From: Parus major
Taxonomy: Eukaryota > Chordata > Aves > Passeriformes > Paridae
Reading direction: 5' to 3'
Length of the DNA stretch: 64,000 nucleotides
Assembly: GCF_001522545.3 (NCBI RefSeq)
Contig: NC_031783.1
Coordinates: forward strand, 158,849 to 222,848
The notes under the pieces were generated by a model. That model did no database searches, was not told where the DNA came from, and saw only the letters and a program-made list of their open reading frames with translations. Of this stretch, positions 10,137 to 22,743 are shown in pieces (position 1 is the stretch's first letter; every line of letters starts with the position of its first letter). The position numbers were made by a program, and so were the translations under genes.

Positions 10137-10601
10137 CTCTACACCATGACAGACCTAGCCAGAATACCAGGGGAAGAGCAGTCCAGCAGGGAAGAATCAA
10201 AAAATGAGAACCAAGCAGTATCACTATACCCCCTACAGGAAGTCCCACTGGGAGGGGGGAAAGGGAGAATTGGGTTTGTAACTGTCCTACTCAACTCCTC
10301 CCAAGTGAAGGCATTTCAAAATAATTAAAAGGTCTACCAGTAAATCCTATTAGATTAACAGAACAAGTAGGTCAGTTTTTGGTGCCCAATATTTATATTT
10401 GGGATGAAATGCAATCTATACTAAATCCCTTGTTTACATACAAAGAAAGACAAATTATCCGAGCAGCAGGGATGTGGATATGGGAAAGGGAACATGCAAA
10501 CGAACCCCCTGGCAGGAGAAGATGCCATTACCCAATGCAGGACCACAATAACCCCAGGGGAAGGCAAAACATGGAAGAGTACAGAGCATTAGTTAGCCGG
10601 G
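10137..10601 (+). pseudogene. Gammaretrovirus-like gag, p12 end and capsid N-terminus
   Basis: Right after the provirus the plus strand reads a gammaretroviral capsid start (L-Y-P-L-Q-E-V-P near 10213, then G-G-G-K-G-R-I-G-F-V). Capsid-like sequence follows to 10601 in shifting frames with stops. This continues the gag at 2350-2631. An LTR interrupts it at 10602. Confidence 0.72.
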
Positions 10602-11405
10602 TGTTATAAATTCAAAGGCAAATTCGTGATACGAATTAAAAAGAAAGATTTATTAATAAACAACAAAGAGCAATAACGATAAAAAACCACAATAAAATAG
10701 TCAGCGCAGCGCTGGGTGGACAGGGTCTACACCAAAGGTATAGGATTCCCAAATCCACGCTTGAGGGTTCCCAAGCCTCGGTTTTTATAGGGATTTTATG
10801 TCCTTGGGCGAAAATTCCAGGCAGGTTCCATTCACCAAGTGTCCCTGATTGTCCAGTGAATGGATTTCCTGGCCTGGAATAATAGAGTTAACTAGTGTCC
10901 GGACAGAATCTCCTCATATGCAAAGGAGATTCTGTATGTATTTCAACTTGTGTCATCAGAACAGAGTAGTGGAATCCGGGCTGGTGCAGATGGGTATCTT
11001 GGCCGTGCTTTCCCCTTTGTCCTTCTTGATTGCTTTTTCCAACACTGGTTCGACAGGTGGGGTGTTCAGGTCTGGCGATGATTATCTTTTTGGAGTTTGT
11101 CTTTTTGTCAACCTGATTGTTCCCCACAGAAATCTGTAGGGCGTTGTTCAGGTCCGGGGGTAGATATCTTCTCCGAGCCAGTTCCATTGTTGTTCTGATG
11201 GCCCTTGTCCTGTCTATTTGTCTGAGTTGATGGGTCTCCCTGAGTTCGTTATCTTGGGTGTTGGTTGCAATCTGTTGCTTTCCAAAGGGGGTCCCGACCA
11301 GACCCGGAGAGGGGTTTTTTCACAATTTGTATTTTACATCATTACAAACACATTTATCTTATTTATAGCTTTCCGAATTTTTAATACATACAATAATTTA
11401 TTACA
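10602..11405 (-). mobile_element. LTR (minus strand) inserted in gammaretroviral gag
   Basis: The gag similarity breaks at 10601 and resumes just after 11405. The insert starts TGTTATAAA and ends TTATTACA. On the minus strand it has a TATA box (plus near 10782-10789) and a polyadenylation signal in the right order (plus near 10647-10656). A clean target duplication is not visible (CGGG on the left, AGGG on the right at best), so the ends are approximate. Confidence 0.68.
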
Positions 11406-12110
11406 AGGGGAATCAGGGAGGCTACTCCACAAAACCAGAATGCTCATAAGACATTCACAGAACAACAAGAAAAGGAGGGGACTCCAACTGAATAGCTGGA
11501 GAGGTTAAAAAATAATGAGATAGTTCTCAGGAATGGACACTGATACAGAGGCTAGACACACTGTTAAAAGTGACCTTTGTCGCTCATGCTTAGCCAAATA
11601 TAAGAAAAAAACCTAAAAAGATTAGAAGATTAAATGACCTGTTAAAAGAAGCCCAAAATGTGTGTGTACGGAGGGATGAAGAAAAAGCAAAGGCAAAAGC
11701 TAATATAATGGCAGCTGCTATTACCAAATGAAACCACCATGCAAAGACCCACTCCTACAGGGAAGTGAGGCCCCAGTCAGACCAAAGCAAGGGGGATCGG
11801 GAGGAAGTTAAGGGGAACAGAGCTCCCTGGGAAAGAGGCCCTAAAAAGATAAAAAGGGAATTTAGTAACCAGGGCCTAATGTCATTATTGCAAGGGAATT
11901 GGACACTTAAGAGTGTAGGCAGAACTGCCTACAGAGAGGAAAAGATCTGAAAATTTTCAAGGACATTTATGAAACAGACAAATAGGGGGGTCAGGGGTGC
12001 TATCTCCTGGGGTCAAAATACCAGCAGGAGCCCTTAATAACTTTAAAAGTAGGCACCCAGGAGGAAGAATTTGAATTTTTAATGGATACAGGGGTGGAGA
12101 GGATGTGTGT
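11406..12110 (+). pseudogene. Gammaretrovirus-like gag end and protease start
   Basis: Capsid C-terminal sequence continues in broken frames to about 11740, including a lysine/alanine-rich segment with R-R-D-E-E-K-A-K near 11670-11700. A basic stretch follows in the frame 11765-11950. An aspartic protease active site D-T-G lies at 12085-12093, with hydrophobic residues before it. Many stops and frameshifts are present. Confidence 0.65.
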
Positions 12111-13900
12111 GTAGAATTCCAAAAAGATGTGAGACAGTCCTTTCTGACCTCAGAGCAAACCAAACCAAACAGTTCAGGGGAAAAAAAAAAAAGGTCGCTG
12201 AAGCATTGTTGCCACAGTCTCCAAGGCCAGGGCAAGAGAAAAAACTGTTTTGCCTAAGCTAACAAAAAAACCAAGCTAGCTAAGCTTGTAAGCTAGCTAA
12301 TGAAGAGAGTCTACTCTCCCCGGCACCACGGAAACCTTAGCAGTGAGGTTTGACGAAGCCGTGCAAGAGCCTCAGGGCTACAGCCTCCACCAGACTCACC
12401 TTAAAGCTACAGCAACCACTTCTGGGCCTAGAGCAGATGGTCAAGGAATAGAAAACCACCCCAAGACACAATATATGAAGGAGATCCAATTCTAGCAGAG
12501 ACACCAGAAACCTCAGCTCCATCTAAAAGAGATCTTCAGAACAAATTTTGGGTGACAGACAGATGTTCAGGTATGGCAATAAAAGGGTGCAGGACAAGTA
12601 CCAAAGAGTCAAGGTGCCATTATTAGAGACTCAGCAAAAAGGGAAATTCTTCCTCTGTGACAAGAACAAAGAATATAATTAACTAACAGGTCTGCTTTAC
12701 TCAGTGCCATAGTAAATCCATGGTGAGTTTATGTCTCTGCTGAACCCGTGGGAGGGATGATCACTAAGCTAGCTGGGATGAGCTACAGCAAACAGAGAAC
12801 TAATGCCAGGGAAGGGAACTTATTAATTATATGAAAGAGACCTCTCACAGCAGCAGGACATTACTGGACAAAAGGAACAGCTCATCCCTCAGACACTGAA
12901 GTGAGCAAACATACACCAGCTTGGGGTTTCTTGCCACTGTGAACCCTTCTCCTTCCTGCTATTCATTCCATGCTTCGGGATTTTCTTCTCTTCCAGTCCC
13001 AATGTCAGCAGTACATATCACTGGCAAGCCTCTGACAGCAGCAGCAGCAAAGAGATGTCTGGTAGCAGGATATTCCCTGGGGACCCAGTGAGCCTGAGCT
13101 GAGATGTGGGCTGGCCAGAGAATAACACATAGTCATTAGAAGGAGATGGCAAAGTATGTTAAATGACTACATAATAATTCTCTTGCTGCCTCTGTTTTCA
13201 GAGGAAGCACACATTTTATTGTAAAATTAAGTATAACACCTGACAACATAAAATTCCTCTCCTGCTTGAAAACATTATCCTTGCTACAACTGTACTTCAA
13301 CCTGACTATTCATAACTGAAGAGAATTTTTCTTTTCAAAAAGATTTAATATGTCACAAACCAAGTCTCACTGTTTTCTCTCATGTAAAGCAATCAGTTGG
13401 GAACAGAATGTAAATAATGACATATGCTTCAATAAATTAAGTGTTAAAGGACTCTTCAGAACACTTGAGAGTTGTCTGAAACTGAGAGCTTAGTGATAGA
13501 AAATCCAGATAAACCAGAGGAAGCATATACCAGGAGATATTGCCTGTTTTCAGATAGAAAATTGAAAGTATTAAATCAGAAAAAAGCTGCCACAAGGTCA
13601 GGGGCAGGATGACAACTTCATACTACTTTCAATGAGCTTTCTGTAAAACTTACATTAAATTTACAATTATCTGCATAGGTTTTTATGAGAGGACTAAAAG
13701 CAGAGCTTCCAAGAGCTCTAGTAAATAACAAAAGTGCTACTGTTTTGCAATAAATTTACAATCAAGGCAAAATGTTATGATGATACATTTATGGATGCAC
13801 AAGTGAGGGAACCAGGTAGTAATTAAAATGAAAATCAGAATGACTAAGCATCTATAAATTCAAGTTAATAATTAAGATGAGTGGGATTTGACAGAACATA
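12111..13900. other. Unassigned sequence right of the gamma-ERV
   Basis: The first 500 bp may still be retroviral pol, but no motif is clear. From 12.6 to 13.9 kb I see no gene, LTR pair or repeat I can name. Confidence 0.4.
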
Positions 13901-13914
13901 ATCACACACACAGA

Positions 13915-14545
13915 ATCACACACAGAATTACTAGGTTAGAAGAGACCTTCAGGATCATTGAGTCCAACCCAGCCCAAACACCTCAACTAAACCATGGCAC
14001 CAAATGCCACCTCCAGTCGTTTTTTTAAACATATCCAGGGATGGTGACTCCACCACCTCCTTGGGCAGACCATTCCAGTACTTTATTATTCTTTCCATAA
14101 AAATCTTTTTCCTAATATCCAACCTGTATTTCCCTTGGCACAGCTTATGACTCTGTTGTCTCGTTCTGTCAGCTGCTGTCTGGAGAAAGAGACCAACCTC
14201 ACCTGCCTACAGCCACCTTTCAGGGAGTTTAGAGAGTGATAAGGTCACCCCTGAGTCTCCTTTTCTGCAGGCTAAACAACCCCAGCTCCCTCAGTTGCTC
14301 CTCACAGGGCTGCTGTTCTGAGCCCCTCACCAGCCTCGTTGCCCTTCTCTGGATGTGCTCAAGTGTCTCAACATCCTTCCTAAACTGAGGGGCCAGAACT
14401 GGACACAGCACTCGAGGTGTGGCCTCACCAGTGCCGTGTACAGGGGAAGAATGACTTCCCTGACATATTCCTGATCCAGGCCAGGATGCCGTTGGCCTTC
14501 TTGGCCACCAGGGCACACTGCTAGCTCACATTCAGTCGGCTGGAG
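13915..14545 (-). mobile_element. CR1 LINE fragment (3' end)
   Basis: The minus strand encodes the end of the CR1 reverse transcriptase, for example [15 protein letters not shown] in the frame 14229-14516. The plus strand shows the familiar reverse-complement CR1 tail with repeated CAGAATCACACA near 13910. CR1 is the main bird retrotransposon; this copy is truncated and dead. Confidence 0.88.
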
Positions 14546-16759
14546 GCCCGAGAGCCAAGAGACAGTACTACACTCATAGATATCCTTACAAGGTAGAAGC
14601 TAAGGCAATACTTGAGAAAACCAACCTCCAACAAATATGCTCCAGGATTTACAAGCCATCATGGATCTTCCTCATCAAAGGGTTTCTTCAAGGATGGTTT
14701 CCATAGATTGTGTTCAGAATGTCCATCTTACTTATCAGCTAATTAATTTTTCTTATCAAATATTAATCTTCTTCCTTGAAGTAATAATGAAAGAAGAGTG
14801 TTCCTCCTCTGTCTGTATTGGTCTGGTTCTTGTCCCATAATTGCTGTGAGTGGATGATGTCTCTGATGCACTGCTGCTTCTTTAGTTTTAATTTTTTTCT
14901 CTCCCTTCTCTATTTCCAATGCAAAAGCCCACAGATATATAGATACTCCCATATACACACACAATATATACAGAAAATATTTCTAAGATATATATGTATA
15001 TATATATGTAAAACAAAATGTTTCTGGAGGAAAAAACTGGAAGTGTGTGTCCAGTCTCAATATGCAGATAATTCCAGTATCTCCAAGTCATTATTTACAT
15101 TGCAGGCTGCTGATAGATTTTTCCTATTCATCCCTTTGGTACCACAGTGAGTTTTATGCAGCATATGTTTTATAAGAACTGTGATTGGAACACAGGCTCC
15201 TGAAGTGGATGCAAACACCAGCAGTGGCACAAACATAGCTTAGAAGCTCTACAAATCTTGACACACAACAGGGCTCCCCTAAGCAGTGTTGGAACAATCC
15301 TCCCCGAGACCTTCAGATCACTAGAAAAGCTCTAAAGCTCTAACACTAGTTTTCAAATAAATCATACACAGGATATACATGGTTTTATATATACATCTAT
15401 CTATATCTATTACACAAATTTATGTATACAAACAAAATTTGAAAAAAAAATATATATGTATAAAAGCATATACATCTATACAAATGTTATTGTTATCCAG
15501 ACACTTTTATTTTTGCTAAATGCAATTATAAAACCTTCTTGTTTGGCCAAAATAATTCTTTTCAGTTCATAATGTACTAGGTTTAGCTGGGAAAGTTTGT
15601 TTTGTGCACAGCAGCTGATACAGTGCTATGTTCAGGCTGGTGAGGAGAAGAGTGTTAGTCACACAGCCACACTTTCTTTAGCAGACCAGAGACATCCCAT
15701 GCCATCTGGCATCATGTTCAGCAAGTAAGCTTGGGAGGAGGTTTTTCCAAGGTAATCATGGTGATCATTGCCTGGGACCAGGTGGACATCAGTTGGTTGA
15801 TGGTCAGTGATTGCTTGTGCATCACTTGGTAGGGCTTTTCCACTTGTTTTTGTTCCCTTTCACTTATTTATATTCTGTATCTCAACCTGCAAGGCTTTGT
15901 TGGTTTTTCCTCACTTTTGCCCTGTTGCCCTTCCAGTTCTCTTTTCCATCCCACTGTGGAACACGAGTGAGAAGGTGAGTAGGGGCTCACCTGCTCACAG
16001 TCTGCCCAGCACAGCCAGGTAAGGACATGGGTTGGCAGCAAGAAGCAACCTCCTCACACAAGGCAATACTGCTGCTTCAGCATCCTCCACACCTACAGAT
16101 CAAGGAAGGGAGAAATCATAGGGTAGGGCAAAATAAAAACTTCTACATGGCAGCAGAAGTGATGTCTAAAGCAACAGCATTTATAAAAACAGACTTTGAG
16201 GATACTCTGTAGACTGAGTCTTCACAAGTCAGTTGCTCCTAAAATTATTCTTGAACTATCAGCAGTAGATGAATTTGTTGAAAAACTTTGGTTTAACATT
16301 ACATTCCATGCTGTGTGTCAATCTTTGATCCACTGACTTGAGTGGGAAGAAACTCCTGAGTTTGCAAATCCTGATGCCAGTCATGAAGGACAGACTATCA
16401 TGTCACAATCTAGCTCATGTATTTCCCAAGGTCTCTTTAAAACCAGGTAATGCACTGGCCTGCACAGGTGCCACTGGAGGGTTTGCCTTATTGATGGCTC
16501 TTAATTACCTCATTTGGATAGGAAATCTTCTTTAAATGGGAGGAGAAATATACTTACCCTTTCAATCATACATGGGCTTGGGGTGTGGGATATGTTGTTT
16601 TTCCTTGTCATTGGCCAAGACCCTGCTCCTCTAATTAACATTTGGCTGGTTTCTATCAATTCACTCATGCAGTGCTCCCTCCTCCTTTCAGAGTGGTCTT
16701 ACCCATGTCTTGTATATGACACTTCCAGTAATACACCTCAAGAGATGCCTTTTCCCCCA
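14546..16759. other. Intergenic, no gene seen
   Basis: AT-rich sequence with a TATA/TATG microsatellite near 14985-15010 and AT-rich patches at 15380-15490. Short open frames have no recognisable content. Confidence 0.5.
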
Positions 16760-17209
16760 TGTGAGAAACAACGCTCACTTTTAAAAATTTCAAAGGTTTA
16801 TTAAAACCTTAACAAAATACTACAAAGGACTGAATAAGGAGAAAATTACAGTGCTGGGAGCATTGAATTAGACCACCATGTGCTCACCCACAAAATGCCT
16901 GTTCTGCCTTTTATACCCTTGGTGTTGCATCAGGCAGGTCTGGCCCCACACACAGTCTGTCAGTCAACTCTTCTTCACCATCCATTGGTGGAGACTTCTT
17001 TCTTGGAACTTGATCAGAGGTCAGGTGTTGTCATGCAGTGCCTCCCTAGTAACAAGCCTTCCCTATTCACAAATGCCTCATTACCAAGATTACCAAGGCC
17101 ATCCCTTGGCAACCATACCAAAAAGGGGGACTATGGAGGGAACAGAGATGTCTAAACAAAAAAATCACAATAACATTACTATACATCAATATCAATTCTC
17201 TAACATACA
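16760..17209 (-). mobile_element. LTR, minus strand, family A
   Basis: It starts TGTGAGAAAC and ends ACATACA on the plus strand. On the minus strand it has a TATA box (plus 16908-16916, GGTATAAAAGG in reverse) and a polyadenylation signal (plus near 16797-16804). The same unit, in the other orientation, is at 22018-22425. No target duplication was found. Confidence 0.65.
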
Positions 17210-17278
17210 TGACCTAAATGACGGGCTAGGAGACCTTCTGCTTCTTTTTCCAAGCCTTTATTGAAAGAGGAAAGGGCC

Positions 17279-17561
17279 TGTAACTGATGGACACGAAATT
17301 ATTCACACGGACCCAGCTCAAGGTGTGGTAAAAGAAGAATTTTCATTTATTTGCTCTTTCAGTATTTATAGGTTTCCAGCCACGACCAGGGATTGGATAG
17401 TCAGATTAACACCTTCTCAACTGCACTGGCTGTGAGAGACGACTATCAAAAGGCATATCTTTAACGGAATGTATAAACAACTATGTTTATAGTTACTTTC
17501 CTGGGAAAGTGGCTAGAACTTGTGAAAAACAATATCAAAAGGCCTGATTCTCAGGGCAACA
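17279..17561 (-). mobile_element. Short solo LTR with perfect 6-bp target duplication
   Basis: It starts TGTAAC and ends GCAACA and is flanked by AGGGCC at 17273-17278 and 17562-17567. On the minus strand a TATA-like box (plus near 17369-17376) and polyadenylation signal (plus near 17343-17351) are seen. The 6-bp duplication fits an ERVK-type LTR. Confidence 0.8.
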
Positions 17562-17996
17562 AGGGCCTAGAGGTGGGGGCTCGGGGTGTGCGCTGCCTCT
17601 GCTGCTCCCAATGGTCAACATCCAGGAGGAAGATCACACAGGCTTGTCATCATTAACCATCAGCAGGACCAGAGTCTCTATCCTCACAGGGATTGTCCAG
17701 AGACCACTCTTTTGGTTTGATAGTCCAGGGGAGTCTTCCAGCTCAAGCGCTGGTCATGGTGACCTGTTCGTTGGGCTGAGACTGATGTATCCAGCCTCCT
17801 CGGGTCCTTGCTGCCTCCATAGTGTGGTTTCTAGGTGTTCTCTGAGAGTGGCGCATTGTCCAAGACTGCCTTTATTCACAGATGGTAATACGATTTTAAT
17901 ATAAGCACGTGCGCAAATCCTTATGGGGAATGGGGAAGTTTATTCTGAGGAGCAGCAGCTAAATTACCCAATGAGTTGGAAGAGAACAAGTGGGGG

Positions 17997-19438
17997 TGTC
18001 GTGGTTTTAAACTAGTAACTAAAAATTACTTTTTTTTTTTCTGTGAGATATGGATTAGAACAAGAGCAAAACAGGCATAAAACTTAAAAGGAATAAAGAA
18101 AGTTTATTAACAATCTACAATAATAAGAACACCAGAATAAACTTCCAGAAAACCCTTTTTATCCCTTACTACCCACCATTCCTTTGTTCATATGACAACA
18201 GAGACAAAATCTTTGGAACTTTGATGGTTAAAACAGTTCCAATTCCTGCTACAGTCTTTTCATCAGTCTTTGTAGAGAAACAGAAGTCTCTTTCTGTTAA
18301 TCTATGGAGTTTCTCACAAGAAAACTATTGCTGTTATAGTTTTCTATTTCCCTGATGTCAGCTGCCCAGAAATCTGTCATCAGAGCTCACTCCTCCCATT
18401 TCATATCACTCTGAGGTGTGTTATGGGCCATAAGTCTAGGGATGTCATTTTAAGGATGAGTTATTCAAAGGCAAAAGTCTTCTTCATCTGTCTCTGTGAG
18501 CTTCACTAGAAAAACAGTTTTCTCATTGCCCCCCAAGGCTTCAAATCTTCGCTTCACTGTATTCCAGCACTTCATGGTATCACAATTACTCTACTTTTTA
18601 CTCAAAATTTACACTTTGAACACTCTATTCCTCCCTATATACTGTCATGAATTAAAGGAGTTTTTCCAAGACCTTATTGTCCATTTCCATAGCCTCAACA
18701 GAAAGGTATTTCAGCTCATAAAGCATCTCCTTATTCTCTACCTTTTCTGAAACTTAATTCTTTTCTTTACTGTCTCTGATAGTTTTATAAAGTCTCTTTA
18801 CATGTTGATTACTCTCTCTTTCTTTTTCTGGATAAAAAAAAGATTAATCTGCAAGTCTCATCTGGGTAATGAAAAGGTTAAAATCTTGCTCAGGCTTTTG
18901 TAAGATGGTTCTGTGATCTCTGCCGGAGCAGGAGCTGGAGCTGTCTTCGATAGAAGATTCCTCATGGCTGCTCTGGAAAGTGTAGTCGTTGTCTCAGCCC
19001 GCCGCAGGTCCAGAGCTTTTTTTTTCTTTTCTTTACTCTGCAGTCTCTGGTGAATTCCGTCACGGCAAAAACTGCAGCCGAGCCAGGGACCGGCCTGGCC
19101 CGGCCAGAGCCCGGGGCAAGCCCCGCAGGCCCCATCTCCCGGCCGGGAGCTGCGGCAGGCCCAGCCCAGCCCCTGCCCGGGCCACATGGCCGGGCAGAGA
19201 GCGAGAGGCCGGAGCTTTATTACCTTTCACAGCCAGGAAACAAAGGGAACAAGAGTGCTCTGGCTTTACATCTTAAGGTAGGGTTCACAAGTTGATCTCA
19301 CTTTTCAACGGTCAAAACTGTTGTCAATTCCCAGTAATGACTGATAATTGGTCAGGAGAAAAGACTCTCATCAGTCACCAGCAACTTCAACTTCCTTAGC
19401 TCCCAAAACCACCTTAAAGGTAAAGTCATCCCATGACA
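17997..19438 (-). mobile_element. 1.4-kb LTR, copy 1
   Basis: It starts TGTCGTGG and ends CCATGACA, a perfect 8-bp inverted end allowing G/A. Flanks are GGGGG (17992-17996) and GGGAG (19439-19443), a 5-bp duplication with one mismatch. A conserved GTTTATTAAC block lies about 100 bp from the left end and a very GC-rich block lies at 19060-19200. Two more copies are at 22744-24162 and 31262-32661. Minus orientation is inferred from the reversed polyadenylation signal near the left end. The 5-bp duplication suggests an ERVL-type element. Confidence 0.82.
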
Positions 19439-19443
19439 GGGAG

Positions 19444-20505
19444 TACAAATGACAAAAAACCTTTAACAATGAACCTTTGGAGCTGACCATACTAAGCACC
19501 TTAACCAGGGACATAAACCAGGATTAGAACAGGAACATGGGTAAACAAACTTAAATTTGAACATCGGTTTTTGTTTATAGCAATACACATAATATTCATC
19601 CCTTAAGTGTGAGAGCCAACCATCACATTATCCATCTATAACACCCCAGAACGTCATATTTTGGACTCTTGACGAGTTTATGATGTATTAAAAACCAGTT
19701 TCTTCTGTACTGCTGTTCCCACCCTGGATTTACTGATTCCTTCCTTTCATGTGGGCAGTCTCATTCTCATTACAAAATTGCCTATCTCTGACCGAGGTCA
19801 GTTCCTCCAATTTATCTCGCTGTTTTGACTCCTTTTCCCTCAGTATCCCCCTTTCCATTGTGGTTCAGCCCTAGGAGAGGCCCAGCCCTACACTGCCTGT
19901 GTGTGCTGGCTGGGGGCCACACCTCTGTCATGGCAGTGGCAGAATGCGGTGAGCATGGAGGGCAGTGGGAGGCTGCAGGTCGAGCCAGGCCCCATGCACC
20001 CAGGGCCCAGCTGGGGCCTGGCAGGACCTGGGGGAGGGCTGTGATGGAAGGGTGAGGAGGGTCTGCTCTGCCTCAGCCTTTTACAGGTTCACCTGTGCTG
20101 CTCTTCAACTGCCTTCTCACTTTGAGCTCCTGCTTTGACATTCCCAGTGTCCTGCAGCAGCACTTCCAGGGCATGAGTGCCAGGGGTTGGTTTTGGGCGT
20201 AAGTGCTCAGCCTTATGCTGAAAGGGGCTGAACCAGAAAAACAGAGGCATTGGCAGTGGAGTTTCTAAACTTTTTCCAGTGGTGTCACTACTGGAGTCAT
20301 GCTCCAGGGTCTTACCTCCTAGATGCTGGGGGTGAATGCTTGTTACAGGCATATGCACTGTGGAGATGCATGAGCCAGGGCAAGCCCTGAAGGGTTTGAG
20401 ATTTCTCTGCTGCTGGGATAACTAGGAATGTAACACCTGCCCTTGCAGTGGTTGTTGGCTCCCTGTCACTGCACCAACAAAGGCCAGTCAGGACTTCACA
20501 CCACT
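19444..20505. other. Intergenic, no gene seen
   Basis: GC-richer patch at 19850-20080 with chance open frames. No splice-bounded exon, family match or LTR ends recognised. Confidence 0.45.
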
Positions 20506-21058
20506 TGTGAGAAACAATGTTCACTTTCCTGGTAAATTTAAAAAGATTTAATAAAAAAAGACAGTAGGAAACAAAGACAATAAAGCAAAGGGTTAAAAAA
20601 GCCAGGTGCTTGGCACTTTGCCAAGAACTTACCTGGTGTTTTGGAAACACCCTTTATATACCATTTCTATTGCAATAACCTGATGCCTATTCATAGACTT
20701 CATGCATATTCAAACTCTTCTAATAATTAGTTTACATTTTCCAGAAACTGTTTAGCATGGCCGTTCCTTGGGTCCACCTTTTTAGAGCATGCGTGTTTTT
20801 TGGCTTGTGGTTTTAATCCTCTTCTTATCACCTTTTAATTTGGGCCTTGGCTTCTTCTTTCCACAGACAGTGAGTGTTGACAGCAGCAGGGTCCCCATCA
20901 TCTGTTCACCAGAGGTTATCCTAACTAGTCCTAACTATCCTAGCAGACAGTTCAAACATACTATATCAACTATTACAGCAAAGCCATTTTAACATTATAC
21001 ATATAGCATTCATCTTCATACTTGTGAAAAGCCAATATTATAATAAGTATTTATAACA
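20506..21058 (-). mobile_element. LTR-like element, minus strand
   Basis: It starts TGTGAGAAACAATGTTCAC, close to the start of the element at 16760, and probably ends at TTTATAACA. Read on the minus strand there is a TATA box (plus 20651-20660, TATATAAAGG in reverse). No target duplication is seen and the right end is uncertain. Confidence 0.5.
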
Positions 21059-22017
21059 CTCTCCCTCTGTATTGCAGAGGTAAATGTCTTAGGAGAGAGA
21101 GGCACAGAGGAGATCATGCCCTCTAGGTCATGGTCTGCAATGGACCTCAGAGCAGTCAGACACTATGGAGTTCAGAGTCCTCTTGAGGGTCCCCTGCCAC
21201 TTACTCTGCCCCTCTAATCTCCCACCATAATTTCTTTATTTTGATGATTGCCAAGTCATTTTATAAAGAGACCAGTCTTTACAAAACAGAGAGTAAACTG
21301 ATGAGGTTTATTGGTGTGTTTTGAGGTTGTTCTTGGTATAGGTGAGTAATGGGATGACTAACTTTTGCAATTAAGGGATTGTGGAAAATGGAGTAACTCT
21401 TCAGGATTTTTAAAAAATTTCATAGGGAATAAAATAAGAGACAAAAGTCTAGTGCTGGGGCGCTTCTGGCAAACAGCCAAAGAACACACCCTAGCTTTGA
21501 AACAATTTATCTTTATATTGTATCATTTCTGAGGCTTATGAATATTCATGCATTTTATTATTCAAACTTCCTTTGGAACTATTTGTATTCCAAGTTCTCT
21601 TCTTGTTTGGTTTTTAACCTCTGACCTGCCTGCAGGATATTCTATAGATAAGGTATCCCGTGTTCCTATCCTGTTATTGCACACTTCAGATGCTTATGCT
21701 CTGGTTTTCAGCATTTTTGTCACATCAGTCCACAAATTAAAGGAAAATTATTGGTTTTGCACCATTCTTTAAGTTGGTTACACAGAGGTATTTTTAGTCT
21801 CTATTTTTAACAGTTTGCTAATGCCTACACGACAATGTGTTTATTACATTTATTCATATAAACTATACAGTGTATATGTAAACTGACAGATTATACTATA
21901 CAAAAGCAGTTAAAAGTAACTATAAATTGTACTATATCAAAACACTTGTGATAAAAAAAGTTAATCTATAAATGCAAAAACCAATCTTATATTGCCATCT
22001 ATGGAATGAATATTGTA
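21059..22017. other. Unassigned AT-rich sequence
   Basis: No confident gene or repeat. A short plus-strand stretch ending at 21652 (G-Y-S-I-D-K, acceptor-like CCTGCAG before it and donor-like GTATCC after) faintly resembles a membrane segment of MFSD1-family proteins, but it could be chance. Parts may be old LTR sequence. Confidence 0.35.
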
Positions 22018-22425
22018 TGTATGTTAAGAGAAACTTTGTTGATGTAAAGTTATGTTATTGTGGTTTGTTTAGACGCCCTCTGTTCTCCCTATAGTCCCCT
22101 TTCCCCTGCTCTGTACGGTTGTAACCTGACAGCCTGGGTTGTCCCGACATGTGGAGAGGCCTGTAATGGGAAAAGCTTGTTACTAGGGGGGCACAGCATG
22201 ACAACACCTGACCTCCAATCAAGTTGCAAGAAGGTCTCCACCAATGGATGGTGAAGCAGAGTTGACTGACAGACTTTGGAAGGGGCCACGGCTGCCTGAT
22301 GCAACCCCCAGGGGTATAAAAGGCAAAGCAGCCATTTTGTTGATGAGCACATGGCAGGCAAGTTATGCCCTCCCAGCACGCTGTCTTTTTTCTTCTAAAA
22401 TTTTAGAGTGAGCAGTTGTGGTAGC
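22018..22425 (+). mobile_element. LTR, plus strand, family A
   Basis: Reverse-complement relative of 16760-17209: both share the start TGTATGTTA and a segment around GGTATAAAAGGCA (TATA box here at 22314-22321). It probably ends near 22425. Target duplication not found. Confidence 0.6.
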
Positions 22426-22631
22426 CAGGCCGGGTCTGTTGATCAGACCTGGGAAGCTACGACCTTCCCAGAGAGAGCAGTCCAGCAAGAGGCAGCCTTT
22501 GCGGGGCTCTCTAGCAATCCCTAGCCACCAGGCAATCTCAGCAAGGTGCAGCCTGTGGCTGAAAGTGATTTCAGCTCAGTGATTTCCAGCTCAGCGTGCA
22601 AGGTTATCCCAGACTGACTCAGAGACAGAAG

Positions 22632-22743
22632 TGTCGTGTGGCAATTCCACAGAGACAGCCTTTATTGTCCAGCAGCTCTGTGAAGCGTAGCCAGGGATGG
22701 CGGCTCCCTGCTGAACTGGGCAGAAGCTGGGGTTTTTACAGGG
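22632..22743 (-). mobile_element. LTR-like fragment, minus strand, interrupted
   Basis: It starts TGTCGTGTGGCAATTCC and has a reversed polyadenylation signal at 22661-22666. The start resembles the element beginning at 24841. It is cut at 22744 by the 1.4-kb LTR. Where it continues is not clear. Confidence 0.4.

Noticed and set aside
10849..11139. Opposed 96-codon and 99-codon frames
   Set aside because: Both lie inside the LTR at 10602-11405 and show no family features.
18989..19295. GC-rich open frames, also at 23592-23921 and 32153-32536
   Set aside because: The same frames recur because they sit in the GC-rich block of the same LTR family. Copies differ by frameshifts and show no coding-like conservation by eye.
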